A stretch of 64,000 nucleotides of DNA, taken from Carboxylicivirga fragile (lineage in GTDB: Bacteria > Bacteroidota > Bacteroidia > Bacteroidales > Marinilabiliaceae). A program made the position numbers and the translations under genes. This document shows, piece after piece, positions 45,033-53,788 of the stretch (positions within the stretch are counted from its first letter, which is position 1; each line of letters starts with the position of its first letter). A model generated the notes under the pieces. That model had not been told where the DNA came from. It did no database searches and saw nothing but the letters and a program-made list of their open reading frames with translations. The DNA is taken from assembly GCA_025499625.1 (NCBI GenBank), contig JAFMVD010000015.1:1-64000 (forward strand), read 5' to 3'.

Positions 45033-45458
45033 ATGAGACCCTCACAAAAGAACATTAAAGAAATAGCTGAAAATCTAGAATGTGGGATGATTTGCTATTT
45101 TAATGTAAAAACCGGAGAATTAAAGACAATCATAAACTCAGACAGTTGGGAACTCGCAGAGGAAGAAGCGTGGGAAGAGGATATAAATGAAATTGAAGAA
45201 AATCAAGACGCCTACATTGAATTTCATGGAATGAGTTCTCATGAGTCGTTTAATTTAATGGTTGACTTTACGGACATGATTGATGACTTGAAACTTAAAG
45301 AAAGATTAATAAAAGGACTCAATAAGCCTAAACCATTTAGAAATTTTAAATGGGAAATTGACAATTCAGGAGAATACCGACAGCAATGGTTTGACTTTAA
45401 AAGTTCGAGGTATATTAGCTATGTTCAAGACCAAATCGAGTTGGAATCATTTGAATAA
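45033..45458 (+). CDS. UPF0158 family protein
   Basis: 141 residues, acidic, soluble, function unknown. SQKNIKEIAENLECGMICYFN (4-24) and the C-terminal NSGEYRQQWFDFKSSRYISYV (about 113-133) are the family's conserved ends. The ATG at 45033 matches the family start; an upstream TTG at 45009 would add eight residues. Not obviously linked to its neighbours. Confidence 0.82.
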   Translation: MRPSQKNIKEIAENLECGMICYFNVKTGELKTIINSDSWELAEEEAWEEDINEIEENQDAYIEFHGMSSHESFNLMVDFTDMIDDLKLKERLIKGLNKPKPFRNFKWEIDNSGEYRQQWFDFKSSRYISYVQDQIELESFE

Positions 45459-45704
45459 AGACTATATGCCAGTTTCCAATAAACTGTATAAAGTATACGG
45501 AAGATAATTGAATATGAAAGTTTCAAGCAGTTTGAAAAAGTTTTTAGACAGACTTCTGTTGGTGGTATTAAAGGTAGAAGAGCTCAAATTCTGATAGTGT
45601 TTTAATCTTTTTTAACAGTAAGCTGCATGTGCTAGTTTCATTATATGAACTATGTCATGTGTGGTCTGTCAAGTCTTTTATTTATTTGTAAAAAACAATA
45701 CGTT

Positions 45705-46886
45705 ATGAAGATATTATTTACATTTTTTGTGGCATTTCTTGCTATGGCAAGTATTGCTCAAGATAAAACTGAAGGTTATCAGTTTGAAACGGTTTACGAT
45801 TTAGAGGCTACATGTGTAAAAGATCAGCACCGCTCGGGTACTTGTTGGAGCTTTTCAGCATTAGGTTTCTTCGAGTCAGAAATGATACGTTTGGGAAAGA
45901 ATCCAGCAGATTTATCTGAAATGTTCGTTGTTCGTCACTGTTATGCTGATAAAGCTGTTAAATATGTGCGTTTACATGGATCTTTAAATTTTGGACCAGG
46001 TGGAGCATTTCAGGATGCTGTATATGTAATGAAGAACTATGGTATGGTTCCAGAATCAGTTTATTCAGGTTTGAATTATGGTGAAGAGAATCATGTTCAT
46101 GGAGAAATGGATGAGGTTCTTAAAAGCTATGTAGATGGTGTTATAAAGAATAAAAATAAGAAACTGTCTCCTGCATGGAAGAATGGTTTTGATGGTATTT
46201 TAGATGCTTATTTAGGAGAGTTGCCTGAGTCTTTTGAAGTAGATGGAAAAACATTTACACCTCAAACTTATTTAGAAGAAGAGACTGGATTAAATCCTGA
46301 TAATTACATTCAGGTGTCGTCTTATACGCATCATCCAATGTATTCGCAATTTGTGATCGAAGTACCAGATAACTGGTTATGGGGAGAGGTTTATAATGTA
46401 GCTCTTGATGATTTAATGGCTATTTTTGAGAACTCATTGAAGAACGGATATACCATTGGATGGGCTGCTGATGTTAGCGAAAAAGGTTTCTCTTATCGCA
46501 ATGGAGTTGCAATTGTTCCCGAAAGTGATGCTAAAGAAATGGCTGATTCTGAGCAATCAAAATGGGAAGCTATGACACCTGCTGAGCGTAACAAAAAACT
46601 TTACAGCTTTGATGGACCAGTAAAGGAAAAGGTTATTACACCAGAGCTTCGTCAAGAGGCATTCGATAACTACCAGACAACGGATGACCATGGCATGCAA
46701 ATAACTGGTATTTCAAAGGATCAAGAAGGTAATACTTATTTCAAAGTGAAGAACTCTTGGAATACAGGTAACAAGTATGACGGTTATTTTTATGCATCTG
46801 AGGCATTTGTAAAATATAAAACAATGTCTATCATGATTCATAAAGATGCTTTACCAAAAGCACTTAAAAAGAAATTGGGTCTTTAA
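45705..46886 (+). CDS. Exported aminopeptidase C (C1B cysteine peptidase)
   Basis: 393 residues of the bleomycin hydrolase/PepC family. A Sec signal peptide covers about residues 1-19 (FFVAFLAMASIAQ). The catalytic triad is C47 (SGTCWSFS), H329 (TDDHGMQI) and N350 (VKNSWN). A start at 45645 in frame would add 20 residues before the signal and is less likely. Export distinguishes it from the cytosolic enzymes of most bacteria and suggests periplasmic or surface peptide trimming. A hairpin terminator follows. Confidence 0.9.
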   Translation: MKILFTFFVAFLAMASIAQDKTEGYQFETVYDLEATCVKDQHRSGTCWSFSALGFFESEMIRLGKNPADLSEMFVVRHCYADKAVKYVRLHGSLNFGPGGAFQDAVYVMKNYGMVPESVYSGLNYGEENHVHGEMDEVLKSYVDGVIKNKNKKLSPAWKNGFDGILDAYLGELPESFEVDGKTFTPQTYLEEETGLNPDNYIQVSSYTHHPMYSQFVIEVPDNWLWGEVYNVALDDLMAIFENSLKNGYTIGWAADVSEKGFSYRNGVAIVPESDAKEMADSEQSKWEAMTPAERNKKLYSFDGPVKEKVITPELRQEAFDNYQTTDDHGMQITGISKDQEGNTYFKVKNSWNTGNKYDGYFYASEAFVKYKTMSIMIHKDALPKALKKKLGL

Positions 46887-46909
46887 GTAAGGATCGTAAA
46901 ATATAATTG

Positions 46910-46937
46910 AAAAGGGTGGCGGTAGTCACCCTTTTTT
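46910..46937 (+). terminator. Terminator after aminopeptidase C
   Basis: Arms AAAAGGGTG and CACCCTTTT around an 8-nt loop, then a T-tract. Confidence 0.88.
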
Positions 46938-46981
46938 GTTACCTTAAAGTTTCAATTAATGAAATTCTACAAACTCTGGAT

Positions 46982-47572
46982 ATGATTAATAAAATATTAC
47001 TGGTACTATTTCTTTGTATTGCAGGATTTAGTGTACAAGCGCAAAAGGAAAGCTCAAACACAGCTTTAATATTAATAGACATTCAAGATTTTTATTTTCC
47101 AGATGGAGCTGCCGAATTAAGTGAACCTATTCCGGCTGCTGAAAAGGCTCAAGCCATTTTAAAACATTTCAGAAAGGAAGGTTTGCTGGTCGTTCATGTG
47201 AAACACAAAGCAAAGGCGGGAGCCGGTATTTATGAATTAGTAAAACCAATAGGGGATGAGTTAGTTATTGAGAAGACAGAGGTAAATGCATTTAATGGCA
47301 CCAATTTAAATGAGGTACTAAAAGCAAATGGTATCGAAAACCTGGTTGTGCTTGGTATGCAAACGCATATGTGTGTTGAGGGGGCTGTAAGAGGCGCTTA
47401 TGATTTAGGTTATAAGCTTGCATTAGTTGAAGATGCATGTGCAACAAGGGATCTTGTTTTTAACGATATGACGATAGAAGCCCAAGAGGTACATTTATCA
47501 ACTTTGGCGACTTTGAAGAGTTATGCTAATGTTATTAATTCGGAAGATTTTTTCAAAAAATTTCCATTTTAA
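46982..47572 (+). CDS. Exported isochorismatase-like hydrolase
   Basis: 196 residues. A signal peptide covers about 1-21 (LLVLFLCIAGFSVQAQ), then the cysteine-hydrolase fold. The triad is D33 (LILIDIQDFYF), the lysine in VHVKHKAKAG (about 80) and C131 (GMQTHMCVEGAVRGAYDLGY). The family includes nicotinamidases and isochorismatases; substrate unknown. Most relatives are cytosolic. A longer frame begins at 46907 but runs through the preceding terminator. Confidence 0.85.
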   Translation: MINKILLVLFLCIAGFSVQAQKESSNTALILIDIQDFYFPDGAAELSEPIPAAEKAQAILKHFRKEGLLVVHVKHKAKAGAGIYELVKPIGDELVIEKTEVNAFNGTNLNEVLKANGIENLVVLGMQTHMCVEGAVRGAYDLGYKLALVEDACATRDLVFNDMTIEAQEVHLSTLATLKSYANVINSEDFFKKFPF

Positions 47573-47733
47573 AAAAAAAGTGTCATATTTGTAGAAAATG
47601 TTAAAATGTGTAAACAAAAGTATATGCTTGCACGTTTAAAGAAGTAAGTTGGTTAGAATTACTTTGCTGAGTTAAAAAAGTTTAAATCAAACGGATTAAA
47701 CAAACTTTATTAATTCACTTCAGTATAAAGATT
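47573..47733. other. Upstream part of a 429-bp gene-free gap
   Basis: AT-rich sequence with no gene seen. It precedes two short promoter-like/terminator units described separately. Confidence 0.5.
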
Positions 47734-47814
47734 TATGAAGCTTTCTTCATAAGTTAGGGTTAAGGTTAGGTTGAAGAAGGAATGTTCGAAATGTCGAACA
47801 TTCCTCTTTTTTTT
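47734..47814 (+). ncRNA. Candidate small transcript 1
   Basis: Begins near a TATGAAGCTTTCTTCATA palindrome, carries AGTTAGGGTTA at about 47752, and ends in a strong terminator hairpin. The hairpin has 12-bp arms AGGAATGTTCGA (47778-47789) and TCGAACATTCCT (47794-47805), then eight Ts. The same box-plus-terminator layout recurs 130 bp downstream. It could instead be a terminator for the isochorismatase gene. Confidence 0.45.
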
Positions 47815-47872
47815 GTCCTAAATTGAACAATACTTATAAAATACTGTTTTAGTAGTAAATAAGTTTATTTCA

Positions 47873-47943
47873 TAGATTTGGATTTTGAGTTAGGGTTAGA
47901 TGAAAAAAGAGAAGTATCAAACGATGCTTCTCTTTTTTTTTTT
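47873..47943 (+). ncRNA. Candidate small transcript 2
   Basis: A TAGATTTG -7-type box at 47873-47880 is followed by AGTTAGGGTTAGATG (from 47888) and a hairpin GAGAAGTATC/GATGCTTCTC with a T-run to 47943. Shared box and spacing with candidate 1 suggest a tandem pair. No peptide of note is encoded. Confidence 0.5.
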
Positions 47944-47949
47944 GTGACA

Positions 47950-47978
47950 AAAAAAGGCAGAACTACAGCTCTGCCCTT
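47950..47978 (-). terminator. Terminator after pheT
   Basis: On the minus strand GGCAGA and TCTGCC arms are followed by a T-run, 24 bp past the pheT stop. It abuts the plus-strand terminator of candidate 2, so the two transcripts converge. Confidence 0.8.
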
Positions 47979-48001
47979 TGATGATAAATATATACCTAAG
48001 A

Positions 48002-50455
48002 TTATTTTCTTATTTCCGCACCTAAATCACGCTCGTAGGTGGCCATCAGTTTTTTCATAATCTTATCAATGATCTTGTCATTAAGTGTTTTGGTTTCATC
48101 CTGAAGAATGAAGCTAACCGCATAAGATTTTTTAGAAGAACTAATCTTTTTTCCTTCGTAAACATCGAATAGAGACACCTTCTTAAGTAACTTCTTCTCT
48201 GTTTTAAGCGCAATCTGTTTTACCTGAGCAAACTTAATGTCCTTATTAAGCAATAAAGCTAAATCACGTTTTACTTCAGGGAATTTTGAAATTTCTGTAT
48301 AAGTAATCCCTTTCTTAGCACTCTTTTTAAGCAATAAGTCCCAGTTAATTTCAGCAAAGAAAACAGCTTTGTCAATGGCGAATGTCTTCAATAATTTAGC
48401 ATTAACCAAACCAAATTCAACAACTGCTTTTTCGCCTGATAGTAATATTAATCCTTCCGAGAATAAATCTGATTTAGTCTCTTCTTCTTTGAAATCATTA
48501 AACGAAAGACCTAAACGAATTAGGATGTTTTCAATCTGATTTTTTAAGTCGAAGAAGCTAATGGCAACTTCAGGCGTATTCCAGCTAGTTGCTGCCTTAT
48601 TTCCGCTTAAGAATAATGAAAGGCGTTGCGATTCGTTGTAATTATTTAAGTCTGTTTTTTCTGACCCAGGTTTGTATGTGTAGCAATTACCGAATTCAAA
48701 AAACTTAAGATCGCTGTTTTTTCGATTATGGTTGTGCTGAATTGATTCCAAACCACCAAACAATAAGGTTTGACGCATGCCATTCAAGTCGTTGCTTAAA
48801 GGATTCGCTAATTCCACAACCTGATTGCGGGGATGTGACTCAAGCGTTTCGTAATAATCGGCTTTAGTTAATGAGTTACACATGATTTCGTTAAAACCAA
48901 TTGACATTAACTGATTTGAAATACGCGTTTTTACTTTGTGGTCATCTGGCTTCTGAGAATAAACTATCGTACTGCGAACAGCATCCGGCATCTCAATGTT
49001 ATTGTAACCATAGATACGCAATATTTCCTCAATAATGTCTGCTTCGCGCAATACATCAACTCTGTATGGAGGAACTAACAGTTTTAATCCTGTTTCGCTT
49101 TCTTCCGTAATTTCAATATCTAAAGCTGTTAAAATGCTTTTGATTTTATCTTCTCCTATGTTTTTCCCAATCAGACGTTCAATGTTTCGGTAAGTTACTT
49201 CTACTTTGAATGGCTCAACCGGATTAGGGTAGATATCAATGATTTCGCTAGATATGGTTCCGCCAGCAACTTCCTTAATTAATAGGGCAGCGCGTTTTAA
49301 AGCATACACCGTAATGTTAGGATCAATGCCTCTTTCGAAACGGAAGCTTGCATCGGTACTAAGCGTATGACGTTTGGCTGTTTTACGAACCCATACTGGA
49401 TTGAAATACGCACTTTCAAGGAATACTTTTGTAGTTGACTCACTCACGCCGCTATCTGATCCGCCAAATACACCAGCAATACACATACCTTCTTCGGCAT
49501 TGCAAATCATAAGATCGTTGCTCGATAGCTCACGCTTCACTTCGTCCAAAGTTTCGAACTCGGTACCATCGGCCAATGTTTTAACTACAACTTTATTACC
49601 TTTCAGCTTGGCGCCATCAAAAGCATGAAGTGGTTGCCCAAGTTCGTGCAATACAAAGTTGGTAACATCTACAATATTGTTGATCGGACTAAGTCCAATT
49701 GCTTTAAGTTTGTTTTGCAACCACTCTGGTGACTCTTGTACTTTTACGTCTGAAATAGTAACACCGCAGTAACGTGGACATGCTTCATTATTTTCTACAC
49801 TTACTTCAACAGGGAAATTTGTATTGTCAACAGTAAAAGAATCAACCTCAGGTAATTTAAGCTCGACACCAGACTGATGTTGTTTTAAATAAGCTGCCAA
49901 ATCACGTGCTACTCCATAATGCGATGCACTATCAACACGGTTTGGTGTTAAGTCAATTTCGATAAGGGTATCGTTTTCAACCTTAAAATAGTCTTTGGCC
50001 ATGGTGCCAGGCTTTATATCTTCAGGTAGAACCATGATACCATCGTGGCTACTTCCTACGCCTATTTCATCTTCGGCACAAATCATTCCCATGGAAAGTT
50101 CACCTCTGATTTTTGATTTCTTGATGGTGAAACTTTCATCACCACTATATAATACCGTTCCAACTGTGGCAACAACTACCTTTTGTCCTGCGGCAACGTT
50201 AGGTGCTCCACATACAATTGGCAACGCCTCGTCGGCTCCAATACAAACTGTTGTTTTACTTAACTTATCAGCATTGGGATGTTTTTCGCATGTTAACACC
50301 TCACCAATAACCAAACCTTCTAAACCACCCTTAATGGATTGTATTTCTTCAATTCCACCAACTTCAAGACCAATGTCGGTTAATATTTCAGAAACTTTTT
50401 CAGTTTCCATGTCAATGTTAAGGTAGTTCTTAAGCCAGTTGTATGAAATATTCAT
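48002..50455 (-). CDS. pheT: Phenylalanine-tRNA ligase beta subunit
   Basis: 817 residues. An N-terminal tRNA-binding EMAP/OB domain covers about 40-150. The B3/B4 editing domain covers about 205-375, with the HELGQPLHAFD strand. The B5 domain and a catalytic-like core (ILRIYGYNNIEMP, FFEFGNCY) follow. The C-terminal FDX-ACB anticodon-binding domain is at about 725-817. Cytosolic, works with PheS as an alpha2-beta2 enzyme; pheS is not adjacent. The leader carries a TACTTTTG box and, just downstream, a dispersed palindrome. Confidence 0.97.
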   Translation of the reverse strand: MNISYNWLKNYLNIDMETEKVSEILTDIGLEVGGIEEIQSIKGGLEGLVIGEVLTCEKHPNADKLSKTTVCIGADEALPIVCGAPNVAAGQKVVVATVGTVLYSGDESFTIKKSKIRGELSMGMICAEDEIGVGSSHDGIMVLPEDIKPGTMAKDYFKVENDTLIEIDLTPNRVDSASHYGVARDLAAYLKQHQSGVELKLPEVDSFTVDNTNFPVEVSVENNEACPRYCGVTISDVKVQESPEWLQNKLKAIGLSPINNIVDVTNFVLHELGQPLHAFDGAKLKGNKVVVKTLADGTEFETLDEVKRELSSNDLMICNAEEGMCIAGVFGGSDSGVSESTTKVFLESAYFNPVWVRKTAKRHTLSTDASFRFERGIDPNITVYALKRAALLIKEVAGGTISSEIIDIYPNPVEPFKVEVTYRNIERLIGKNIGEDKIKSILTALDIEITEESETGLKLLVPPYRVDVLREADIIEEILRIYGYNNIEMPDAVRSTIVYSQKPDDHKVKTRISNQLMSIGFNEIMCNSLTKADYYETLESHPRNQVVELANPLSNDLNGMRQTLLFGGLESIQHNHNRKNSDLKFFEFGNCYTYKPGSEKTDLNNYNESQRLSLFLSGNKAATSWNTPEVAISFFDLKNQIENILIRLGLSFNDFKEEETKSDLFSEGLILLSGEKAVVEFGLVNAKLLKTFAIDKAVFFAEINWDLLLKKSAKKGITYTEISKFPEVKRDLALLLNKDIKFAQVKQIALKTEKKLLKKVSLFDVYEGKKISSSKKSYAVSFILQDETKTLNDKIIDKIMKKLMATYERDLGAEIRK

Positions 50456-50513
50456 TTTTATTAATCATTAATGGTTATTTGTAGATCGTATTCATAGCAA
50501 TACGATTATCTTA

Positions 50514-50531
50514 TCCCGATAGCTATCGGGA
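50514..50531. repeat. Palindrome TCCCGATAGCTATCGGGA in the pheT leader
   Basis: Perfect 18-bp palindrome sharing its core with 1114-1131 and 28362-28375. It lies 6 bp downstream of the pheT -7 box, so it should fall at the very start of the transcript. Confidence 0.85.
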
Positions 50532-50536
50532 GCGGA

Positions 50537-50544
50537 CAAAAGTA
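50537..50544 (-). promoter_or_regulatory. -7 box TACTTTTG for pheT
   Basis: Bacteroidota -7 consensus on the minus strand, about 82 bp before the pheT start codon. Confidence 0.6.
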
Positions 50545-50665
50545 ATGATTTTGATGGCTCATTGCTAATAATAAAAACGATTTTTAAGCCTAATGTCGGT
50601 GAAGTTTGTCATTAAGTAAATGATGCTACTAGCAAGATAATCGCATGAGAGAATGTTTACATTGC

Positions 50666-50697
50666 TTTGTTGCTTTAGACCGTAATACATATCTTTG
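50666..50697 (+). promoter_or_regulatory. Promoter of surE
   Basis: TTTG at 50666-50669 and TATCTTTG at 50690-50697, separated by 20 bp, match the Bacteroidota -33/-7 arrangement. The start codon follows at 50718. Confidence 0.72.
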
Positions 50698-50717
50698 ATT
50701 TTCTAAAGAATATTTGG

Positions 50718-51500
50718 ATGACGGAAACAAATAGGAAACCACTTATCCTGGTTACAAATGATGATGGCATTAAAGCCGGAGGGTTAGTTGCTTTGGTTAA
50801 GGTTCTAAAGGAATTTGGCGATGTGGTGATAGCAGCACCCAATGAGTCGTACTCGGGTATGGCACATGCGATTACTGTAAAACATCCCTTGTACGCTAAG
50901 TTGGTGAAGGATAAAAAAGGTTTGAAGCTGTACAAAATAAATGGAACACCAGTTGATTGTGTCAAACTAGCTATTAATCAATTACTGGATAGGAAACCGG
51001 ACTTGGTGGTTTCAGGAATTAATCATGGGGCCAACTCAAGTATTAGTTTACATTATTCTGGTACTATGGGGGCAGCTCGCGAAGGTGCATTAAGCGATAT
51101 TCCGTCAGTTGGTTTTTCCTTACTTAATTATAGTTACGAGGCTGATTTTACTAAAGCGGCTGAGATTGCCCGAGATGTTATAAAGAATATGTTAGCTCAA
51201 AAATTACCTCAAGGCGCTTATTTAAACGTTAATGTACCGGATGGTAATGAGGTTAAAGGTTTAAAAACAGTTCGTCAGGCCAATGGAAGATGGGTTGAAG
51301 AGTTTATTGAACGAAAAGATCCAAGGGGTAGGGATTATTATTGGTTAACGGGTAGTTTCAAAAACCTCGAACCTGATGCGACTGATACAGATGAATATGT
51401 GCTTAGTCAGGGATATGCTTCCTTGGTTCCATGTCAACTTGATTCAACTGCTCATGCTTTAATCTCAGAATTGAAATCATATGAAACGAGCCATAAGTAA
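50718..51500 (+). CDS. surE: 5'/3'-nucleotidase SurE
   Basis: 260-residue metal-dependent nucleoside monophosphate phosphatase. The metal site is D15/D16 (LVTNDDGI), with the later ligands in NESYSGMA and SGINHGAN. The fold's VNVPDG strand (about 172-177) is present. Length is normal. It lies upstream of a small membrane protein gene and lpxB, all on the plus strand. Confidence 0.95.
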   Translation: MTETNRKPLILVTNDDGIKAGGLVALVKVLKEFGDVVIAAPNESYSGMAHAITVKHPLYAKLVKDKKGLKLYKINGTPVDCVKLAINQLLDRKPDLVVSGINHGANSSISLHYSGTMGAAREGALSDIPSVGFSLLNYSYEADFTKAAEIARDVIKNMLAQKLPQGAYLNVNVPDGNEVKGLKTVRQANGRWVEEFIERKDPRGRDYYWLTGSFKNLEPDATDTDEYVLSQGYASLVPCQLDSTAHALISELKSYETSHK

Positions 51501-51570
51501 ATTTTCTCACAATGGAGAATGACTATGGAGGCGAGTTCCATGTGGCAAATGAAAAACAAACTATAAACAC

Positions 51571-51867
51571 ATGAACTGTAAGTGTAATAAACTGATTATT
51601 GGTCTGCTGGTTGGTCTTGTTGTGCCCATCCTGATGTCTTTAATCTTATATACAGCCTTATATAAAGGAGGCTTGGAATTTTTGCCCTTTTTATCAGAGA
51701 TGGTGCGAATGGGGAGTTTTGGGAAGCTGCTAAGTATTAGTGTGCTTCCTAATTTAATATTATTCTTTATTGCCATTAATAAAGAGCGGTTATTGGCTGC
51801 AAGAGGCATAGTAACGGCAACTTTGCTTTATGCAATTGTTGTTCTCATTGTTAAATTTATGTTGTAA
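51571..51867 (+). CDS. Small membrane protein, unknown
   Basis: 98 residues with three predicted membrane segments (about 8-30, 45-65, 75-97). It begins MNCKCNKLIIGLLVGLVVPI. Not recognised beyond being a membrane protein; it lies between surE and lpxB in the same orientation, 28 bp before lpxB, so it is likely co-transcribed. Confidence 0.72.
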   Translation: MNCKCNKLIIGLLVGLVVPILMSLILYTALYKGGLEFLPFLSEMVRMGSFGKLLSISVLPNLILFFIAINKERLLAARGIVTATLLYAIVVLIVKFML

Positions 51868-51895
51868 GTTTCCATTTGATTAAATAAAAGAATTA

Positions 51896-53038
51896 ATGCG
51901 ATATTATCTTATTGCTGGTGAGGCATCTGGCGATTTACATGCTTCGAATTTAATGAAAGCCTTTAAGGAAAAAGACCCGGAGGCTGAATTCAGATATTGG
52001 GGTGGAGACCTTATGGAGGCTCAAGGAGGAACATTGGTTCGTCATTACAAAGACACAGCTGTAATGGGTTTGTGGGATGTGTTAATGAACTTAAGAACCA
52101 TTCGTAAGAATTTTGACTTGTGTCAGAATGACATTCTTGATTATAATCCTGATGTACTTATTTTGGTAGATTATGCCGGATTTAATTTACGCATGGCCAA
52201 TTATGCCCATGCTAAAGGGATATTGGTCTATTATTATATTTCACCTAAGGTTTGGGCATGGAACCAAAAACGCGTAAAAAAGATAAAAGCTTCGGTTGAT
52301 CGCATGTTCACCATTTTACCTTTCGAGACTTCATTTTTCAAGAAACATGGTGTTGAGGTACAGTACAGTGGTAATCCCGTATTGGATGCCATTGATACCC
52401 GACCAAATAAAAATGAGGCCTTCGAAATGTTTGTAGAGCGTAACAAATTGGATAATCGCCCAAAAGTTGCACTTCTTGCTGGTAGTAGAAAAGGAGAGAT
52501 AAAATATATTCTATCCGATATGCTTCAGATGGTGGAAAAATTTCCAGAATTTCAATTTGTTATTGCTGGTGCGCCTTCGTTTAGTCTGGACGATTATAAG
52601 CAATATACAGAAGGTAAAGATGTGGCAGTTATACTAAACCAAACCTATGAGTTGGTTCAAAATTCTCGTGCGGCTCTGGTAACTTCAGGTACCGCTACCT
52701 TAGAAACGGCACTTCTAAATTGCCCACAAGTGGTTTGTTACAAAATGTGGGGTGGAGGCTTTACCGATTTTATTGCGAAAAAGATATTGATTCAAGTGCC
52801 GTATATTTCCTTAGTTAATCTTGTGTTGGATAAGGCTTGTGTATTAGAATTGTTTCAAAAGGATTTTTCATTGGAAAAATTACAGGATGAGTTAGGTGAG
52901 ATACTAGCTGATACGGAACGCCGCAAAGAGATGTTAACTGATTATGAAGAGTTACATCGACGGATGGGAGGTCCCGGTTCAAGTGCAAAAACGGCTCAAC
53001 TAATGTTAGAATCTTTAAAAGTGGATAAAGCTAAATAA
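51896..53038 (+). CDS. lpxB: Lipid-A-disaccharide synthase
   Basis: 380-residue GT19 enzyme joining UDP-2,3-diacylglucosamine and lipid X. MRYYLIAGEASGDLHASNLM (1-20), YWGGDLMEAQGG, YYISPKVWAWNQKRVKKIK (about 112-130) and LLAGSRKGEIK (193-203) are all family hallmarks. GTATLETAL (about 262-270) completes the donor site. Peripheral inner-membrane protein. It confirms an outer membrane with lipid A. Confidence 0.96.
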   Translation: MRYYLIAGEASGDLHASNLMKAFKEKDPEAEFRYWGGDLMEAQGGTLVRHYKDTAVMGLWDVLMNLRTIRKNFDLCQNDILDYNPDVLILVDYAGFNLRMANYAHAKGILVYYYISPKVWAWNQKRVKKIKASVDRMFTILPFETSFFKKHGVEVQYSGNPVLDAIDTRPNKNEAFEMFVERNKLDNRPKVALLAGSRKGEIKYILSDMLQMVEKFPEFQFVIAGAPSFSLDDYKQYTEGKDVAVILNQTYELVQNSRAALVTSGTATLETALLNCPQVVCYKMWGGGFTDFIAKKILIQVPYISLVNLVLDKACVLELFQKDFSLEKLQDELGEILADTERRKEMLTDYEELHRRMGGPGSSAKTAQLMLESLKVDKAK

Positions 53039-53044
53039 CTAAAT

Positions 53045-53776
53045 ATGCTAGCATTATTAAAACGTGAAATAAGTTCTTTTTTTAGTTCAATTATTGGAGC
53101 CCTGGTAATATCGGTTTTCTTATTGATAACTGGTTTATTTCTTTGGGTATTACCTGGTGATTTGAATATCATTTTCGGGGGATATGCTTCGCTCGAATCC
53201 TTGTTTTATTTGGCGCCATGGGTGTACTTGTTTCTTGTGCCAGCTGTTACCATGCGTTTATTTGCTGATGAACGAAAAATGGGGACCCTCGATTTATTAT
53301 TAACTCGCCCGATTTCGGAAATGCAGATTGTATTATCAAAATATCTGGCCGGTTTGATACTGGTTGCGATAAGCCTGTTGCCTACTTTATTGTACGTGTT
53401 TAGTGTTGTGCGTTTGGGTAATCCTGTTGGAAACCTTGATATGGGAGGAACCTGGGGATCGTATATTGGGTTATTCTTTTTAGCTGCAGTGTATGTGGCC
53501 ATCGGTACTTTCTCATCTTCCTTGAGTGATAATCAAATAGTAGCTTTTGTGATAGCTGTGGTATTGTGTTTTACATTTTACACAGGTTTTGATTCCTTGG
53601 CGGCCTTACCAGGATTAAAATCGATGAGCGAAACCATACGTATGATTGGTATTGATAGTCACTATAGTTCTGTGAGTAGAGGAGTGCTTGACTCGCGTGA
53701 TATCATATACTTTCTATCTCTTATTTTCTTCTTTGTTTTTTTAACGAAGTTTGTGTTGTCAAATCAAAAGAAATAA
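53045..53776 (+). CDS. gldF: Gliding-associated ABC permease GldF
   Basis: 243-residue ABC-2-type permease with six membrane segments. ALLKREISSFFSSIIGALVI (3-22) and PAVTMRLFADERKMGTLDLLLTRP (about 66-89) are typical. With GldG and the ATPase GldA it forms a transporter tied to gliding motility in Flavobacterium; gldA is not adjacent here. Its gldG partner follows after 12 bp. Presence of the pair does not prove that the cell glides. Confidence 0.92.
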   Translation: MLALLKREISSFFSSIIGALVISVFLLITGLFLWVLPGDLNIIFGGYASLESLFYLAPWVYLFLVPAVTMRLFADERKMGTLDLLLTRPISEMQIVLSKYLAGLILVAISLLPTLLYVFSVVRLGNPVGNLDMGGTWGSYIGLFFLAAVYVAIGTFSSSLSDNQIVAFVIAVVLCFTFYTGFDSLAALPGLKSMSETIRMIGIDSHYSSVSRGVLDSRDIIYFLSLIFFFVFLTKFVLSNQKK

Positions 53777-53788
53777 ATCAAGTTTTTT

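Noticed and set aside
47752-47902. TTAGGGTTA words as telomere-like or ori-like repeats
   Set aside because: Only two copies, each inside a short promoter/terminator unit.
47878-48060. 60-codon plus-strand frame
   Set aside because: It runs through a terminator hairpin and the opposing pheT 3' end; the small-RNA reading fits better.
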